DNA of 64,000 nucleotides from Rhodospirillaceae bacterium (GTDB lineage: Bacteria; Pseudomonadota; Alphaproteobacteria; GCA-2731375). The stretch spans positions 393,349-457,348 of the forward strand of contig JABIWH010000050.1 in assembly GCA_018701215.1 (NCBI GenBank), in the 5' to 3' direction. The translations under genes were made by a program, and so were the position numbers. Shown here piece by piece: positions 25,204 through 35,156 of this stretch; position 1 is the first letter of the stretch, and every line of letters starts with the position of its first letter. Below the pieces are notes generated by a model. It was not told where the DNA came from. It did no database searches and worked only from the letters and a program-made list of their open reading frames with translations.

Positions 25204-25974
25204 TCAGGATTTCCCGGCACCCCGGCTGGCCAGAAACGCCTCAATGATCGCTTGGGCCTCGCCCTTGGCGTAGGATTCCTGTTGGCCGAGGACACCGGCG
25301 CGGAAGGCTTCGTCAAAGCCCGCCAGGGCGATCTCGCGAAAGCGCGCCTTGGTCCTGGCCCAGGCCACGGCCGGCTTGCCGGCCAGGGTTTCGGCGACCT
25401 CGCAGGCCTTGGCGACAACCTGATCCTGATCGACCATATAGTTGATTAATCCGAGGCGATCGGCTTCGTCCGCCTCCATCAGACGGCCGGTCATGGAGAG
25501 CTCCTGATTCTTCGACCAGCCCAGATGCAGGGACATCCAGTAAGAACCCATGATCGATGGAATGGCGGCATTGATCTCTGGCTGACCCATACGGGCGCCC
25601 GGATGGGCGACGCGCAGATCGGAGACCATGGCGATCTGAAAGCCGCCGCCTGCCGCGATACCGTTGATGGCCGCGATGACAGGCTTGTTGGTTAGCAGGA
25701 TCTGTTTGTAGATATTGCAGGCGGTACCGAACCAATTTTCGATATCAGCCACCTGCATGCCGCGCGCTTCGAAAAGATCGACGCCGGCGCAAAAGGCACG
25801 CTCGCCGGCACCGGTCAGGACGATGCCCTTAACCGTATCATCGCTGTCCAGCTCAATCAGGGTGGCGGCAATGCCCTTGGCCAAGGCAATGGATATGGCG
25901 TTCAGATTGTCGGGGCGGTTAAAGCGCAATACGGCGATATCGCCCGCGCGTTCAATTTCAACAACATCAGACAT
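25204..25974 (-). CDS. Enoyl-CoA hydratase/isomerase family protein
   Basis: A 256-residue crotonase. GAGERAFCAGVDLFEARGMQ and NGIAAGGGFQIAMVSDLRVA form the oxyanion hole. In the third motif MGQPEINAAIPSIMGSYWM the Glu is retained but the next catalytic position differs from classical hydratases, so it could be an isomerase, hydrolase or dehalogenase-type crotonase. It is 31 bases downstream of phaC, with AGAGGAG before the ATG. Confidence 0.9.
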   Translation of the reverse strand: MSDVVEIERAGDIAVLRFNRPDNLNAISIALAKGIAATLIELDSDDTVKGIVLTGAGERAFCAGVDLFEARGMQVADIENWFGTACNIYKQILLTNKPVIAAINGIAAGGGFQIAMVSDLRVAHPGARMGQPEINAAIPSIMGSYWMSLHLGWSKNQELSMTGRLMEADEADRLGLINYMVDQDQVVAKACEVAETLAGKPAVAWARTKARFREIALAGFDEAFRAGVLGQQESYAKGEAQAIIEAFLASRGAGKS

Positions 25975-26005
25975 TTGCTACCGAACTCCTCTTTACCCAG
26001 CAATA

Positions 26006-27817
26006 TTACCCGTCAGAGCGGACCTTGACGTAACTGCCCGGCGCGTCCTCCAACACCGGCGCATCCTTGCTGCCCGGCTGCCGCGCCTTGATCTTGCGGC
26101 CCGAATGCCTGGCCACCCATTTGCCCCATTGCGGCCACCATGAACCCTCGTGCTGGGTGGCACCGGCGAACCAGTCATCAGGGGCAGGGGGATTATCCGC
26201 ATTGCTCCAATAACCATATTTATGGGCGCTGGGCGGGTTGACGATGCCGGCGATATGGCCGGACCCGGCCAAGGTAAAGGTGGTCTCGCCAGTGTACAGC
26301 TGTGTGGCCACATAGGTGCCCTTCCAGGGCGCGATATGATCTTCCTTGGTGGAGATTATATGCACGGGAATTTTCACCGCGCGCAGGTCAATCGGACAGC
26401 CGCCCATTTCAATGCCGCCCGGCTGCGACAGCAAGTTTTCCTGATACATATTGCGCAGGTAGAAGCTGTGCATTTTCGCCGGCATCCGGGTCGAGTCCGA
26501 ATTCCAATACAGCAAATCGAAGGGGAACGGATCCTTGCCCATCAGGTAATTATTAATGACAAAAGACCAGATCAGATCGTTGGAACGGAGCATGTTGAAA
26601 GTGCTGGCCATGGCCGCGCCTTCCAGAATGCCGCCCTGTTCCTCCATCTTCTGTTCCAACTGACCCAGCTGTTCATCATCAATGAAGACGGATAGTTCGC
26701 CCGCCTCCTGGAAATCCACCAGGGAGGTAAAGAACGTCGCCGATTTGACCCGTTCATCATTGTTGGCGGCCATATGGGCCAAGGTGGCGCCGGTCAAGGT
26801 GCCGCCCAGGCAGTAGCCGATAATATTGACCTCGTCCTCGCCACAGGCCGCCTTGACGCCGTCCAGGGCGGCATAAATACCCTCGAACATATAGTCCTCG
26901 AAGGTTTTCTCGGCCAAGGCCAGATCCGGATTGACCCAGGAAATCACAAATACCGTCAAACCCTGTTCCACGGCCCATTTGATGAAGGAATTCTGCGGTT
27001 TCAGATCCAGGATGTAGAACTTGTTGATCCACGGCGGCACGATCAGCAAGGGCGTCTTATGGACCTGTGCCGTCGTCGGCTCGTACTGGATTAGCTGGAT
27101 CAGGTCACTTTGCCAGATCACTTTGCCGGGACTGACCGCGATGTTCTCTCCCACCTTGAAGGCGTCAAGGTCGGTCATCTTGATCGCCAGCTTGCCTTTG
27201 CCCCGTTCCAGATCATCCAGCATGTTGGAAAGACCGCGCACCAGGTTCTCACCCTTGCTCTCCACCGTCTCGCGCAGGACCTCCGGGTTGGTGGCGACGA
27301 AGTTGGTCGGCGCCATGGCATCAGTGAATTGCTGGGTATAGAAATCCACCTTGCGGGCGGTCGCCTCGTCCAGGCCGTCCACCTCATTCACTGTGTTCTG
27401 TACCCAGCGCGAAGTCAGTAGATAGGACTGTTTGATGAAATCAAAAATCTGATTGCTTTCCCATTCCTCGCCGCGAAATCTCTTGTCACCCTTTTCGGGC
27501 GTTATCACTGGTTCCGCCCCCTCTCCCAGCATGCCCTTCGCCGCGTTCTGCCACAGGTTCATATAGTCCTGCCACAGGCCCATCTGCGCCTCGACCATTT
27601 TGGCCGGATCGGCCATCATCTGGGCCGTCAGCTCCATGAAGGCGGCGCCAATGTTCATCGGATCTGGGTCGCTCGGGCCGCCATCCTTGGCCTGCTGTTG
27701 CAGGAAATCATTAACCAAGGTCTGGCATTGTTCGGCGACTTTGATCATATTCTCGGAGAATTCAGCCGCTTGCTGCCCTGCATCAGAGGTCGTGGGATTT
27801 TCGCTATCTTGGGTCAT
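26006..27817 (-). CDS. phaC: Class I poly(3-hydroxyalkanoate) synthase PhaC
   Basis: A 603-residue polymerase that joins 3-hydroxyacyl-CoA into polyhydroxyalkanoate storage granules. The lipase-like box is GYCLGG (334-339) with catalytic Cys336; the catalytic Asp lies in STKEDHIAPWKG and the His in GSGHIAGIVNPP. The PPWINKFYILDL and WVNPD segments are strongly conserved in class I enzymes, and the length fits. The N-terminal 100 residues are variable, as usual. No phaAB or phasin gene is adjacent; the downstream hydratases may supply hydroxyacyl-CoA (inference). It is divergent from the OmpA-like lipoprotein gene. Confidence 0.96.
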   Translation of the reverse strand: MTQDSENPTTSDAGQQAAEFSENMIKVAEQCQTLVNDFLQQQAKDGGPSDPDPMNIGAAFMELTAQMMADPAKMVEAQMGLWQDYMNLWQNAAKGMLGEGAEPVITPEKGDKRFRGEEWESNQIFDFIKQSYLLTSRWVQNTVNEVDGLDEATARKVDFYTQQFTDAMAPTNFVATNPEVLRETVESKGENLVRGLSNMLDDLERGKGKLAIKMTDLDAFKVGENIAVSPGKVIWQSDLIQLIQYEPTTAQVHKTPLLIVPPWINKFYILDLKPQNSFIKWAVEQGLTVFVISWVNPDLALAEKTFEDYMFEGIYAALDGVKAACGEDEVNIIGYCLGGTLTGATLAHMAANNDERVKSATFFTSLVDFQEAGELSVFIDDEQLGQLEQKMEEQGGILEGAAMASTFNMLRSNDLIWSFVINNYLMGKDPFPFDLLYWNSDSTRMPAKMHSFYLRNMYQENLLSQPGGIEMGGCPIDLRAVKIPVHIISTKEDHIAPWKGTYVATQLYTGETTFTLAGSGHIAGIVNPPSAHKYGYWSNADNPPAPDDWFAGATQHEGSWWPQWGKWVARHSGRKIKARQPGSKDAPVLEDAPGSYVKVRSDG

Positions 27818-28000
27818 GACTACTCTCGATCCTCGGTTTGACGAATACCTGCTTCGCCATACAATGCATAAGTGATTCGTTTTACATGGCAGCGGTTGTT
27901 AGCAAGGTACCTGAAGACTATAACAATGGCCAATAGTGTGCCACTTGGGCCGGCGAAAAATTCGCCGCCGGCATCGTCAGTAATAAGGAGCATGTGCGGG

Positions 28001-29605
28001 ATGAATGGACAAACAGCCAAGGAGCGCGGGGGCCGCGCCTTCCCCATGGCCGCATCACAAGCCACCCGGTCTTCAATTGCCTCTTTATTGACGGCCCCCT
28101 CATTGACCGCGATGGCATTGATCCTCGTTCTCGCCGGCTGCTCCCAGTTGCCCGACGTTCCCGAATGGGTCAATCCGACCAGCTGGAATCCGACCGGCTG
28201 GGTAGACGGCATGTTTGGCAACGATGTAGATACGCTGCCGCCGGCACCGAAAAGCGCAAGCAAGACTTCCCCAGCCCCCGGCGCCGACAAACCTTTTCCC
28301 AAGCTGGGCGCATTACCGCCGGCGCCAAAAACCACCAGCTCCGCCGAGACAAGGGAAAAACTGGCCAATAGTCTGGTCGCTGATCGTGACAATGCCCGCT
28401 ATACGAAGGAAAATCTGCGTGCCGGTGATACCCGCATGGCCGCCGCACCGCCGCCGCCACGGTCAGCCCCGCGGCCCAAGGCGAAGCCGCCAGCGCCAAG
28501 CGTGGATCAGCAGCCCCGTAACCAGCAGCTGGCGGCCATCCCGGCGGCGAAAGGCACGGCCGCCCGGCCCATATCGCCCTCCTTGCCCGCACCGCCCAAG
28601 CCCATTGCCCGCAGTGCGGTGAATTCCTCCGACTTGACCCGGGTACCGTCCATCGTCCAGCGCCGGGGCGCACCGCCACCCCCGCCCACCCCAGTGGCCG
28701 AAGTATCCCGCCGTCCAATCCCACAGGTCATTCAGAAATCCGCCGCCAGCGTCGGCAGGCGACAATCGGCGGGCTTGGCGGCCTTGCCAACGCCGCCCAC
28801 GGCAATGACCCCCGCCGCCCCTGTCGCGGCGACACCTGGCGTCGCATCATCCGCGCCGTCGCCAGCGATGCCGGTCGTCGCCCCCCTTGTCGCGCCGAAA
28901 TTGGCAGCACCGCGATTGCTTCCATCATCACCCGGGGCGGCAACCCAGATCGCGGCGCTGCAGTCGCCTTCTGTACAGGTGAACCTACCCCTGGGGCAGG
29001 ATCAATCGATACTGGCACAGACTTTTGCCTCGTCATTGGCAGCTCAAGGCAGCCCGGTCGTCCGCCAGCCCGGCAACATTTTCAATGCGCCCAACGCCGC
29101 GCCGATACAGGGACAATGGCCGACAAATGTACCCGGCATCGTGCAACAAGCTTTCAACGCCTCGCTGAGCGGTACCGATCAGGGCATGCACATGGGTGCA
29201 GGTGCTGCCCCCATGGCGTCGCCACAGATGAGCAATCAGGCCATGCGCCGGCTGCCGGGCGCGCCCGTGCTGATCCGCTTTCGCCATGGTTCAACCCAGC
29301 TGAGCGGAGCGGAAAAAAGGCGGTTGGGACAATTGGCCAGCCAGGCCCGCCAGCAAGGCAAAACCATCTATGTTGTCGGGCATGCCAGCCAACGTACCGG
29401 GGATATGAATTACGCCAAGCATAAGCTGGTGAATTTCAATGTTTCCCTGGACCGGGCCAACCGGGTCGCGGGTGAATTGCGCCGCCAGGGCGTGGCTTCG
29501 CAACAGATCGTGGTACAGGCAAAGGGTGATGCCGAACCGCTGTATTTTGAATTCATGCCCGATGGCGAAGCGAAAAACCGCCGGGTTGAGGTCTTTGTTC
29601 GTTAA
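28001..29605 (+). CDS. OmpA-like outer-membrane lipoprotein with long Pro/Ala-rich linker
   Basis: A 534-residue protein. A signal peptide with an unusually long N-region ends in the lipobox LAGC (Cys47), so it is probably lipidated. Residues about 75-400 are a low-complexity Pro/Ala/Ser/Val-rich linker, and the C-terminal 110 residues form an OmpA/MotB peptidoglycan-binding domain (FRHGSTQLSGAEKRRL, then VGHASQRTG and the DRANRVAGELRRQG and EAKNRRVEVFV segments). It likely ties the outer membrane to the cell wall. I prefer ATG 28001 with AAGGAG ten bases upstream; ATG 27992 and GTG 27872 are alternatives. Confidence 0.82.
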   Translation: MNGQTAKERGGRAFPMAASQATRSSIASLLTAPSLTAMALILVLAGCSQLPDVPEWVNPTSWNPTGWVDGMFGNDVDTLPPAPKSASKTSPAPGADKPFPKLGALPPAPKTTSSAETREKLANSLVADRDNARYTKENLRAGDTRMAAAPPPPRSAPRPKAKPPAPSVDQQPRNQQLAAIPAAKGTAARPISPSLPAPPKPIARSAVNSSDLTRVPSIVQRRGAPPPPPTPVAEVSRRPIPQVIQKSAASVGRRQSAGLAALPTPPTAMTPAAPVAATPGVASSAPSPAMPVVAPLVAPKLAAPRLLPSSPGAATQIAALQSPSVQVNLPLGQDQSILAQTFASSLAAQGSPVVRQPGNIFNAPNAAPIQGQWPTNVPGIVQQAFNASLSGTDQGMHMGAGAAPMASPQMSNQAMRRLPGAPVLIRFRHGSTQLSGAEKRRLGQLASQARQQGKTIYVVGHASQRTGDMNYAKHKLVNFNVSLDRANRVAGELRRQGVASQQIVVQAKGDAEPLYFEFMPDGEAKNRRVEVFVR

Positions 29606-29710
29606 GGCTCGCCCCAGCCTGAAAAATCGGGCATAAAGCCTGCCCTTTGGACGGTGGTTTGTCTGCCGTGCCGATGACCGCGAAACGTCAAGAACAAATG
29701 ATGACGCCCC

Positions 29711-30940
29711 ATGCCCTTTGATTTTCACCGCATCAAGCGACTACCGCCCTATGTCTTCGCCGAAGTGAATGCGATGAAGGCCACCGCGCGGGCGCGGGGC
29801 GAGGATATTATCGACTTTGGCATGGGCAATCCCGACACCCCGCCACCCCAGCATATTATCGACAAACTGGTGGAGACGGCGCGGGATCCAAAGACCCACC
29901 GCTATTCCACCTCGCGCGGTATTCCGGGCCTGCGGCTTGCCAACGCGAATTATTACCAGCGCCGCTTTGGTGTTGATATTGATCCGGAAACGGAAACCAT
30001 CGTTACCTTGGGTTCAAAAGAAGGCCTGGCCAATCTGGCCCAGGCCATTACCACGCCGGGTGATGTCATCTTGGCGCCCAATCCCAGCTATCCGATCCAT
30101 CCCTATGGCTTCATTATCGCGGGCGCGGTGATCCGCCATGTGCCGGTTGGTCCGGAGCAGGATTTTTTCACAAATCTGGAAACAGCCGTGCGCCATTGCG
30201 TGCCGCCGCCAACCGCCCTGGTGCTGAACTATCCCTCCAATCCCACGGCGGAGGTGGTTGATCTGGCATTTTACGAGCGCATGGTGCAATTCGCCCGGGA
30301 GAAGAACTTATTTCTGCTCTCTGATCTGGCTTATGCGGAGATTTATTTTGACGGCAATCCGCCGCCATCGATCCTGCAGGTGCCTGGCGCAAGGGAGGTC
30401 GCGGTGGAATTTACCTCGCTGTCCAAGACCTATTCCATGCCCGGCTGGCGCATGGGCTTCGCCACCGGCAACCGGCGCCTGGTCGCGGCCCTGACCCGGA
30501 TTAAGTCCTATTTGGATTACGGTGCCTTTACACCAATCCAGGTAGCGGCCTGCGCCGCCCTGAACGGCCCGCAGGACTGCATCGACGATATCCGCACACT
30601 GTACCGAAACCGCCGGGATGTTCTGATCCAGGGCCTGGGTGCAGCCGGTTGGGATGTCCCCTCACCGCAAGCAACGATGTTTGCCTGGGCCCCGTTGCCC
30701 AAGGGCTTTGAGCATCTGGGCTCGTTGGAATTTTCCAAGTTGCTGTTGGACAAAGCCTCTGTCGCGGTCTCGCCGGGGATTGGCTTTGGCGAATATGGCG
30801 ACGGCTTCGTACGCATTGCCCTGGTCGAGAACGAACATCGTTCGCGTCAGGCGATACGGAATATCAAACGCTTTCTGCAGGATTATAAAGATATGGATAT
30901 CGCGGATGCACGCGACGTACAGGGAGCGGCGGCGCAATGA
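29711..30940 (+). CDS. Class I/II PLP-dependent aminotransferase (AlaC/DapL-like)
   Basis: A 409-residue fold-type I aminotransferase. The PLP lysine is Lys239 in SLSKTYSMPGWRMGF; NYPSNPTAE (Asn-Pro-x-x-Pro region) and SDLAYAEIYFDG hold PLP and phosphate contacts. In alphaproteobacteria this gene usually stands directly before hom and is annotated as LL-diaminopimelate or alanine aminotransferase; an alanine/glutamate or methionine-related transaminase is also possible. Its stop overlaps the hom start by four bases. Confidence 0.9.
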   Translation: MPFDFHRIKRLPPYVFAEVNAMKATARARGEDIIDFGMGNPDTPPPQHIIDKLVETARDPKTHRYSTSRGIPGLRLANANYYQRRFGVDIDPETETIVTLGSKEGLANLAQAITTPGDVILAPNPSYPIHPYGFIIAGAVIRHVPVGPEQDFFTNLETAVRHCVPPPTALVLNYPSNPTAEVVDLAFYERMVQFAREKNLFLLSDLAYAEIYFDGNPPPSILQVPGAREVAVEFTSLSKTYSMPGWRMGFATGNRRLVAALTRIKSYLDYGAFTPIQVAACAALNGPQDCIDDIRTLYRNRRDVLIQGLGAAGWDVPSPQATMFAWAPLPKGFEHLGSLEFSKLLLDKASVAVSPGIGFGEYGDGFVRIALVENEHRSRQAIRNIKRFLQDYKDMDIADARDVQGAAAQ

Positions 30941-32241
30941 GTGGTGCAGCTGATACGCCTTTACGATTGGGCATTGCCGGCCTGGGCACGGTCGGCGGCG
31001 GTGTTGTCCGCATGGTGCAGACCCATGGCGAACTGCTTGCCGCGCGCAGCGGCCGGCCTATGCAAATCACGGCTGTCTCGGCCCGCGACAAAAACCGCGA
31101 CCGCGGCCTGGATTTAGGCGCCTTCACCTGGTACGACGATCCGGTTGATCTGGCTCGCAGCGACGAGATCGATGTATTGGTGGAATTGATTGGCGGCGAT
31201 GATGGCCCGGCCAAACTGGCCGTGGAAGCCGCGATTGCCAACGGTAAGGATGTCGTGACCGCCAATAAGGCATTGATCGCACATCACGGCACCGCCCTGG
31301 CCGGCGCGGCGGAAGCCAAAGGCGTGGCCCTGAATTACGAAGCGGCGGTGGCGGGCGGTATCCCCATCGTCAAGGCCATGCGCGAAGGGTTGGCCGGCAA
31401 CAGCTTTTCCCGCGTCTACGGCATCCTGAATGGGACCTGTAATTACATTCTCTCCGCCATGCGGGACAGCGGCCGGGATTTCTCGGATGTCCTGGACGAG
31501 GCCCAGGCCCTGGGCTACGCCGAGGCGGACCCGGCCTTTGACGTTGATGGCGTGGATGCGGCCCACAAGCTGGCGATCCTGACCTCTTTGGCATTTGGCT
31601 GCCCCGTCAACCTGGACGCCGTGCATATCGAAGGCATCCGCCAGGTATCCGCGGTTGATATCGAATTCGCCACCGAACTGGGCTATCGCATTAAATTGTT
31701 GGCTATCGCGCGCCTGACAGATAACGGGGTCGAGCAACGGGTACACCCCTGCATGGTCGCCGAGGGCACCTCGATCGCCCATGTTGATGGCGTCTTCAAT
31801 GCCGTGGTGGCGGAAGGCGATTTCGTGGATCGGGTGGTTTTCGAAGGCCGGGGTGCCGGCGAGGGGCCGACGGCTTCCGCCGTGCTCGGGGATCTGGTGG
31901 ATATTGGCCGCAATATTCGCCTACCCGCGTTTTCCGTGCCCGCCGCCGCCCTGCAGACATTGCAACCCGCGCCCATGGATAGCCACGTTGGCCCCTACTA
32001 TGTCCGCCTCTCGGTACTGGACCGCCCTGGCGTGATCGCCGATATTTCAGCCATCTTGCGGGACGAGCATATTTCCATCGGCTCCATGCTGCAGCGGGGC
32101 CGTAATCCGGGCGAAGCGGTCACGGTGGTATTGATCACCCACGAAAATGAAGAGGCCGCCATGAGCCGGGCAATGGCCTTGATCGGCGGCCTGGAAGCGG
32201 TGCTTGAAGAGCCAAAAATCATTCGTATCGAGGCGCTATAG
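30937..32241 (+). CDS. hom: Homoserine dehydrogenase
   Basis: A 434-residue enzyme that reduces aspartate semialdehyde to homoserine on the way to threonine and methionine. The N-terminal Rossmann motif GLGTVGGGVV, the VTANKALIAHHG segment, the catalytic-domain block GILNGTCNYILSAM and AEADPAFDVDGVDAAHKLAIL are typical. A C-terminal ACT domain (about residues 350-434, VRLSVLDRPGVIADISAIL) suggests threonine feedback. It is the second gene of aminotransferase-hom-glpX-recJ. Confidence 0.96.
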   Translation: MSGAADTPLRLGIAGLGTVGGGVVRMVQTHGELLAARSGRPMQITAVSARDKNRDRGLDLGAFTWYDDPVDLARSDEIDVLVELIGGDDGPAKLAVEAAIANGKDVVTANKALIAHHGTALAGAAEAKGVALNYEAAVAGGIPIVKAMREGLAGNSFSRVYGILNGTCNYILSAMRDSGRDFSDVLDEAQALGYAEADPAFDVDGVDAAHKLAILTSLAFGCPVNLDAVHIEGIRQVSAVDIEFATELGYRIKLLAIARLTDNGVEQRVHPCMVAEGTSIAHVDGVFNAVVAEGDFVDRVVFEGRGAGEGPTASAVLGDLVDIGRNIRLPAFSVPAAALQTLQPAPMDSHVGPYYVRLSVLDRPGVIADISAILRDEHISIGSMLQRGRNPGEAVTVVLITHENEEAAMSRAMALIGGLEAVLEEPKIIRIEAL

Positions 32242-32283
32242 TTTCGCTACAATACCTAGTACAGAGAATCATAGGGGCGCGTA

Positions 32284-33243
32284 ATGGCCGAAAATATCAT
32301 ATTGGACCGTAATCTGACCATCGAGGCCGTGCGGGTCACGGAGGCCGCCGCCATAGCAGCCGCGGAAACCATGGGCCGGGGCGATGAAAAAATCGCTGAC
32401 CAGGCCGCCGTGGATGCCATGCGCACGGCCCTGAACCGCCTGCAAATGGCGGGTACGGTGGTTATCGGCGAAGGTGAGCGGGACGAGGCGCCGATGCTGT
32501 TCATCGGCGAGGAGGTCGGCACCGGCAATGGACCGAAGATCGATATCGCCCTCGACCCGCTTGAAGGCACGACCATTACCGCCAAGGGCATGCCCAACGG
32601 CCTGGCCGTTTTGGCGCTGTCCGAGCATGGCGGGCTGCTGAACGCGCCGGACGTCTATATGGACAAGATCGCGGCGGGGCCCCTGGTGCCCCCAGGCGCC
32701 ATTGATCTGGACAATACAGCCGGTGAAAACGTCGCCAATGTGGCCAAGGCCCTGGGCAAGGATACCAAGGACGTGGTGGCCTGTATTCTGGACCGGCCCC
32801 GGCATGGGGAATTGATCGCCGCCGTGCGCGAGGCCGGCGCCCGCATCGTCCTGATCGGCGATGGTGATGTCGCCGGCGTCATGGCGACCGCCATGCCGGA
32901 AACCGGCATTGACCTTTACATGGGCACCGGCGGTGCGCCTGAAGGCGTGCTCGCGGCCGCCGCCCTGCGTTGCATCGGCGGCAATATTCAAGGCCGCCTG
33001 CTGTTCCGCAACGATGATGAACGGGGCCGTGCCGCCAAGGTCGGGGTCGAGGATCTGAACCGCAAATACGAGATTACCGATCTGGCCTCGGGCGATGTGA
33101 TCTTTGCCGCGACCGGTGTTACGGACGGCAATATGTTGCAGGGTGTGCGCCGAACGGCGAAATATCTCTCTACGGAATCCGTTGCCATGAGGGCCCGCAC
33201 GGGCACCGTGCGCTGGATCCGTATGCAACATCCCATCAAATAG
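32284..33243 (+). CDS. glpX: Class II fructose-1,6-bisphosphatase (GlpX)
   Basis: A 319-residue GlpX enzyme, which dephosphorylates fructose-1,6-bisphosphate in gluconeogenesis (sometimes also sedoheptulose-1,7-bisphosphate). Metal-site motifs are VIGEGERDEAPML and DPLEGTTITAKGMPN; GTGGAPEGVLAAAALRCIGG is the conserved phosphate-binding block. The spacing of 42 bases after hom and 7 bases before recJ supports one operon. Confidence 0.96.
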   Translation: MAENIILDRNLTIEAVRVTEAAAIAAAETMGRGDEKIADQAAVDAMRTALNRLQMAGTVVIGEGERDEAPMLFIGEEVGTGNGPKIDIALDPLEGTTITAKGMPNGLAVLALSEHGGLLNAPDVYMDKIAAGPLVPPGAIDLDNTAGENVANVAKALGKDTKDVVACILDRPRHGELIAAVREAGARIVLIGDGDVAGVMATAMPETGIDLYMGTGGAPEGVLAAAALRCIGGNIQGRLLFRNDDERGRAAKVGVEDLNRKYEITDLASGDVIFAATGVTDGNMLQGVRRTAKYLSTESVAMRARTGTVRWIRMQHPIK

Positions 33244-33250
33244 TGACGCC

Positions 33251-35065
33251 ATGAACGACGCGGCGGCGGCGCCTTCGCGGACCGGGGACACGGCTGTTCT
33301 GGATGTGGAGCAATCGGTCTCAGGCCGCTTTTGGCGGCAACGGCACGCCGATGACCGTACCGCGCTGGCGCTTTCGCAACGCCTGGGCGTGCCGGATATC
33401 GTGGGCCGGGTTCTGGCCGGACGTGGCGTCGGGATCGAGGATGCCGAGGGTTTCCTGAACCCGACCCTAAAATCCGCCCTGCCCGACCCGTCGCGATTAC
33501 GCGACATGGACAAGGCCGCCGAACGCCTGGCGAAGGCTATCGAGGGTGGCGAACAGGTTGCGGTGTTCGGCGACTATGATGTGGACGGGGCCACGTCGTC
33601 GGCGCTTCTTGATCGTTATTTCAAGGCCATCGGCGTGGCGCTGAAAGTCTATATTCCGGATCGGCAAAAAGAAGGCTATGGCCCCAATGCGCCAGCTCTT
33701 TTGGCGCTGCGCCAACAAGGCGTGGCCGTGGTGGTGACCGTGGATTGCGGCATCGCGGCGTTCGAGCCGCTGGCCGCCGCCGCCGATGCCGGCCTGGATA
33801 CCATCGTCGTGGACCATCATCAGGCGGAGCCGCGCCTGCCGACCGCCGTCGCCGTGGTCAATCCGAACCGCCTGGATGATGACAGTGGCCTGGGGCAACT
33901 GGCCGCCGTGGGCGTTACCTATCTGCTGGTCGTGGCCCTGAACCGAGCCCTGCGCCAGCGCGGCTGGTTTAAAGGCAGCCGGGAGCCGAACCTGCTGCAA
34001 TGGCTGGACCTGGTTGCGTTGGGCACGGTTTGCGATGTTGTGCCCCTGACCGGACTGAACCGGGTGCTGGTGGCCCAGGGCCTAAAAATTGCCGCGAACC
34101 GCGACAATCCGGGCCTGGCGGCCCTGTCGGATCTTGCCGGCGTGGATCAACGTCCCGGTGCCTATCACCTGGGCTTTGTCTTCGGGCCGCGCCTGAACGC
34201 CGGGGGCCGCGTGGGCAATTCCCATCTGGGCGCCAAATTGCTGGCCACGGACGATATGAACGAGGCCCAGGCCATCGCGGCGAAATTGAATGACTTCAAC
34301 CTGGAACGGCGCGAGATCGAGGCCGCGATCCAAACCCAGGCCATAGAACTGGCCGAGGCGAAGTGGGCTGGGGGGCCTGGGCAACAGCCCCTGGTGTTTC
34401 TGGCCGATCCGCGCTGGCACCAAGGGGTAATCGGTATCGTTGCCTCGCGCCTGAAGGACCGCTACCGCCGGCCCACCATTATCGTCGCCATGGATGGCGA
34501 GGTGGGCAAGGGATCGGGACGCTCGATCCCCGGGGTCAACCTGGGCGCCGCCATCACCGCCGCCAAGCAGGCGGGTTTGCTGCTGGCCGGTGGCGGCCAT
34601 GCCATGGCGGCGGGGCTGACCGTGGCGCTCAACAGGCTGGCGGAACTGGAAACATTCCTGAGCGAACGCATTGCCGAGGCCATGGCCGGGCAGCCGCAAA
34701 GTCACTCCTTGGGTCTGGACGGCGTGCTGACAGTATCGGGGGCCAGCCGGGATCTGTTCGACACTTTGGAAAGCGCGGGACCATTCGGTGCCGGTCACCC
34801 CGAACCACGCTTTGCCATCGCCAATGCGGATGTGGTCAAGGCGGATCTGGTGGGTCAGAACCATGTGCGCATGGTGCTCGCCGGCGCCCGCGGCGGCAGG
34901 CTGAAAGGCATCGCATTTGGCGTCGCTGACAGCCCGTTGGGCCAGGCCATGCTGTCGGCCCAGGGCCGCAGCTTGCACCTGGCGGGTCATCTGCGGGCGG
35001 ATGATTGGCAGGGCCGGCGCGGGGTGCAGTTGTTCATCGAGGACGCGGCATTTCCAGAAAATTAA
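33251..35065 (+). CDS. recJ: Single-stranded-DNA-specific exonuclease RecJ
   Basis: A 604-residue 5'-3' exonuclease used in recombination and mismatch repair. DHH-superfamily metal motifs are FGDYDVDGATSSAL, VTVDCGIA and VDHHQAEP; the DHHA1 domain contains SGRSIPGVNLGAAI and GGGHAMAAGLTV. The C-terminal OB-like domain (GRRGVQLFIEDAAF) is complete. Start ATG 33251 follows glpX closely. Confidence 0.96.
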   Translation: MNDAAAAPSRTGDTAVLDVEQSVSGRFWRQRHADDRTALALSQRLGVPDIVGRVLAGRGVGIEDAEGFLNPTLKSALPDPSRLRDMDKAAERLAKAIEGGEQVAVFGDYDVDGATSSALLDRYFKAIGVALKVYIPDRQKEGYGPNAPALLALRQQGVAVVVTVDCGIAAFEPLAAAADAGLDTIVVDHHQAEPRLPTAVAVVNPNRLDDDSGLGQLAAVGVTYLLVVALNRALRQRGWFKGSREPNLLQWLDLVALGTVCDVVPLTGLNRVLVAQGLKIAANRDNPGLAALSDLAGVDQRPGAYHLGFVFGPRLNAGGRVGNSHLGAKLLATDDMNEAQAIAAKLNDFNLERREIEAAIQTQAIELAEAKWAGGPGQQPLVFLADPRWHQGVIGIVASRLKDRYRRPTIIVAMDGEVGKGSGRSIPGVNLGAAITAAKQAGLLLAGGGHAMAAGLTVALNRLAELETFLSERIAEAMAGQPQSHSLGLDGVLTVSGASRDLFDTLESAGPFGAGHPEPRFAIANADVVKADLVGQNHVRMVLAGARGGRLKGIAFGVADSPLGQAMLSAQGRSLHLAGHLRADDWQGRRGVQLFIEDAAFPEN

Positions 35066-35156
35066 TGTCCATCATGCTAAGAACCCGTGGCAGTCAGAAA
35101 TATCGCAGATCAAGCTTGCTTTTTGCCGCTGATTTAGCTACTTCCTCCTGCACCGC

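Noticed and set aside
24363..25974. Recent tandem duplication of the two adjacent enoyl-CoA hydratase genes
   Set aside because: Their motifs and lengths differ at many positions; they are old paralogues, not a recent duplication.
27872..28000. Longer N-terminus for the OmpA-like lipoprotein from GTG 27872
   Set aside because: The added residues would push the signal peptide far from the N-terminus; AAGGAG at correct distance supports ATG 28001.
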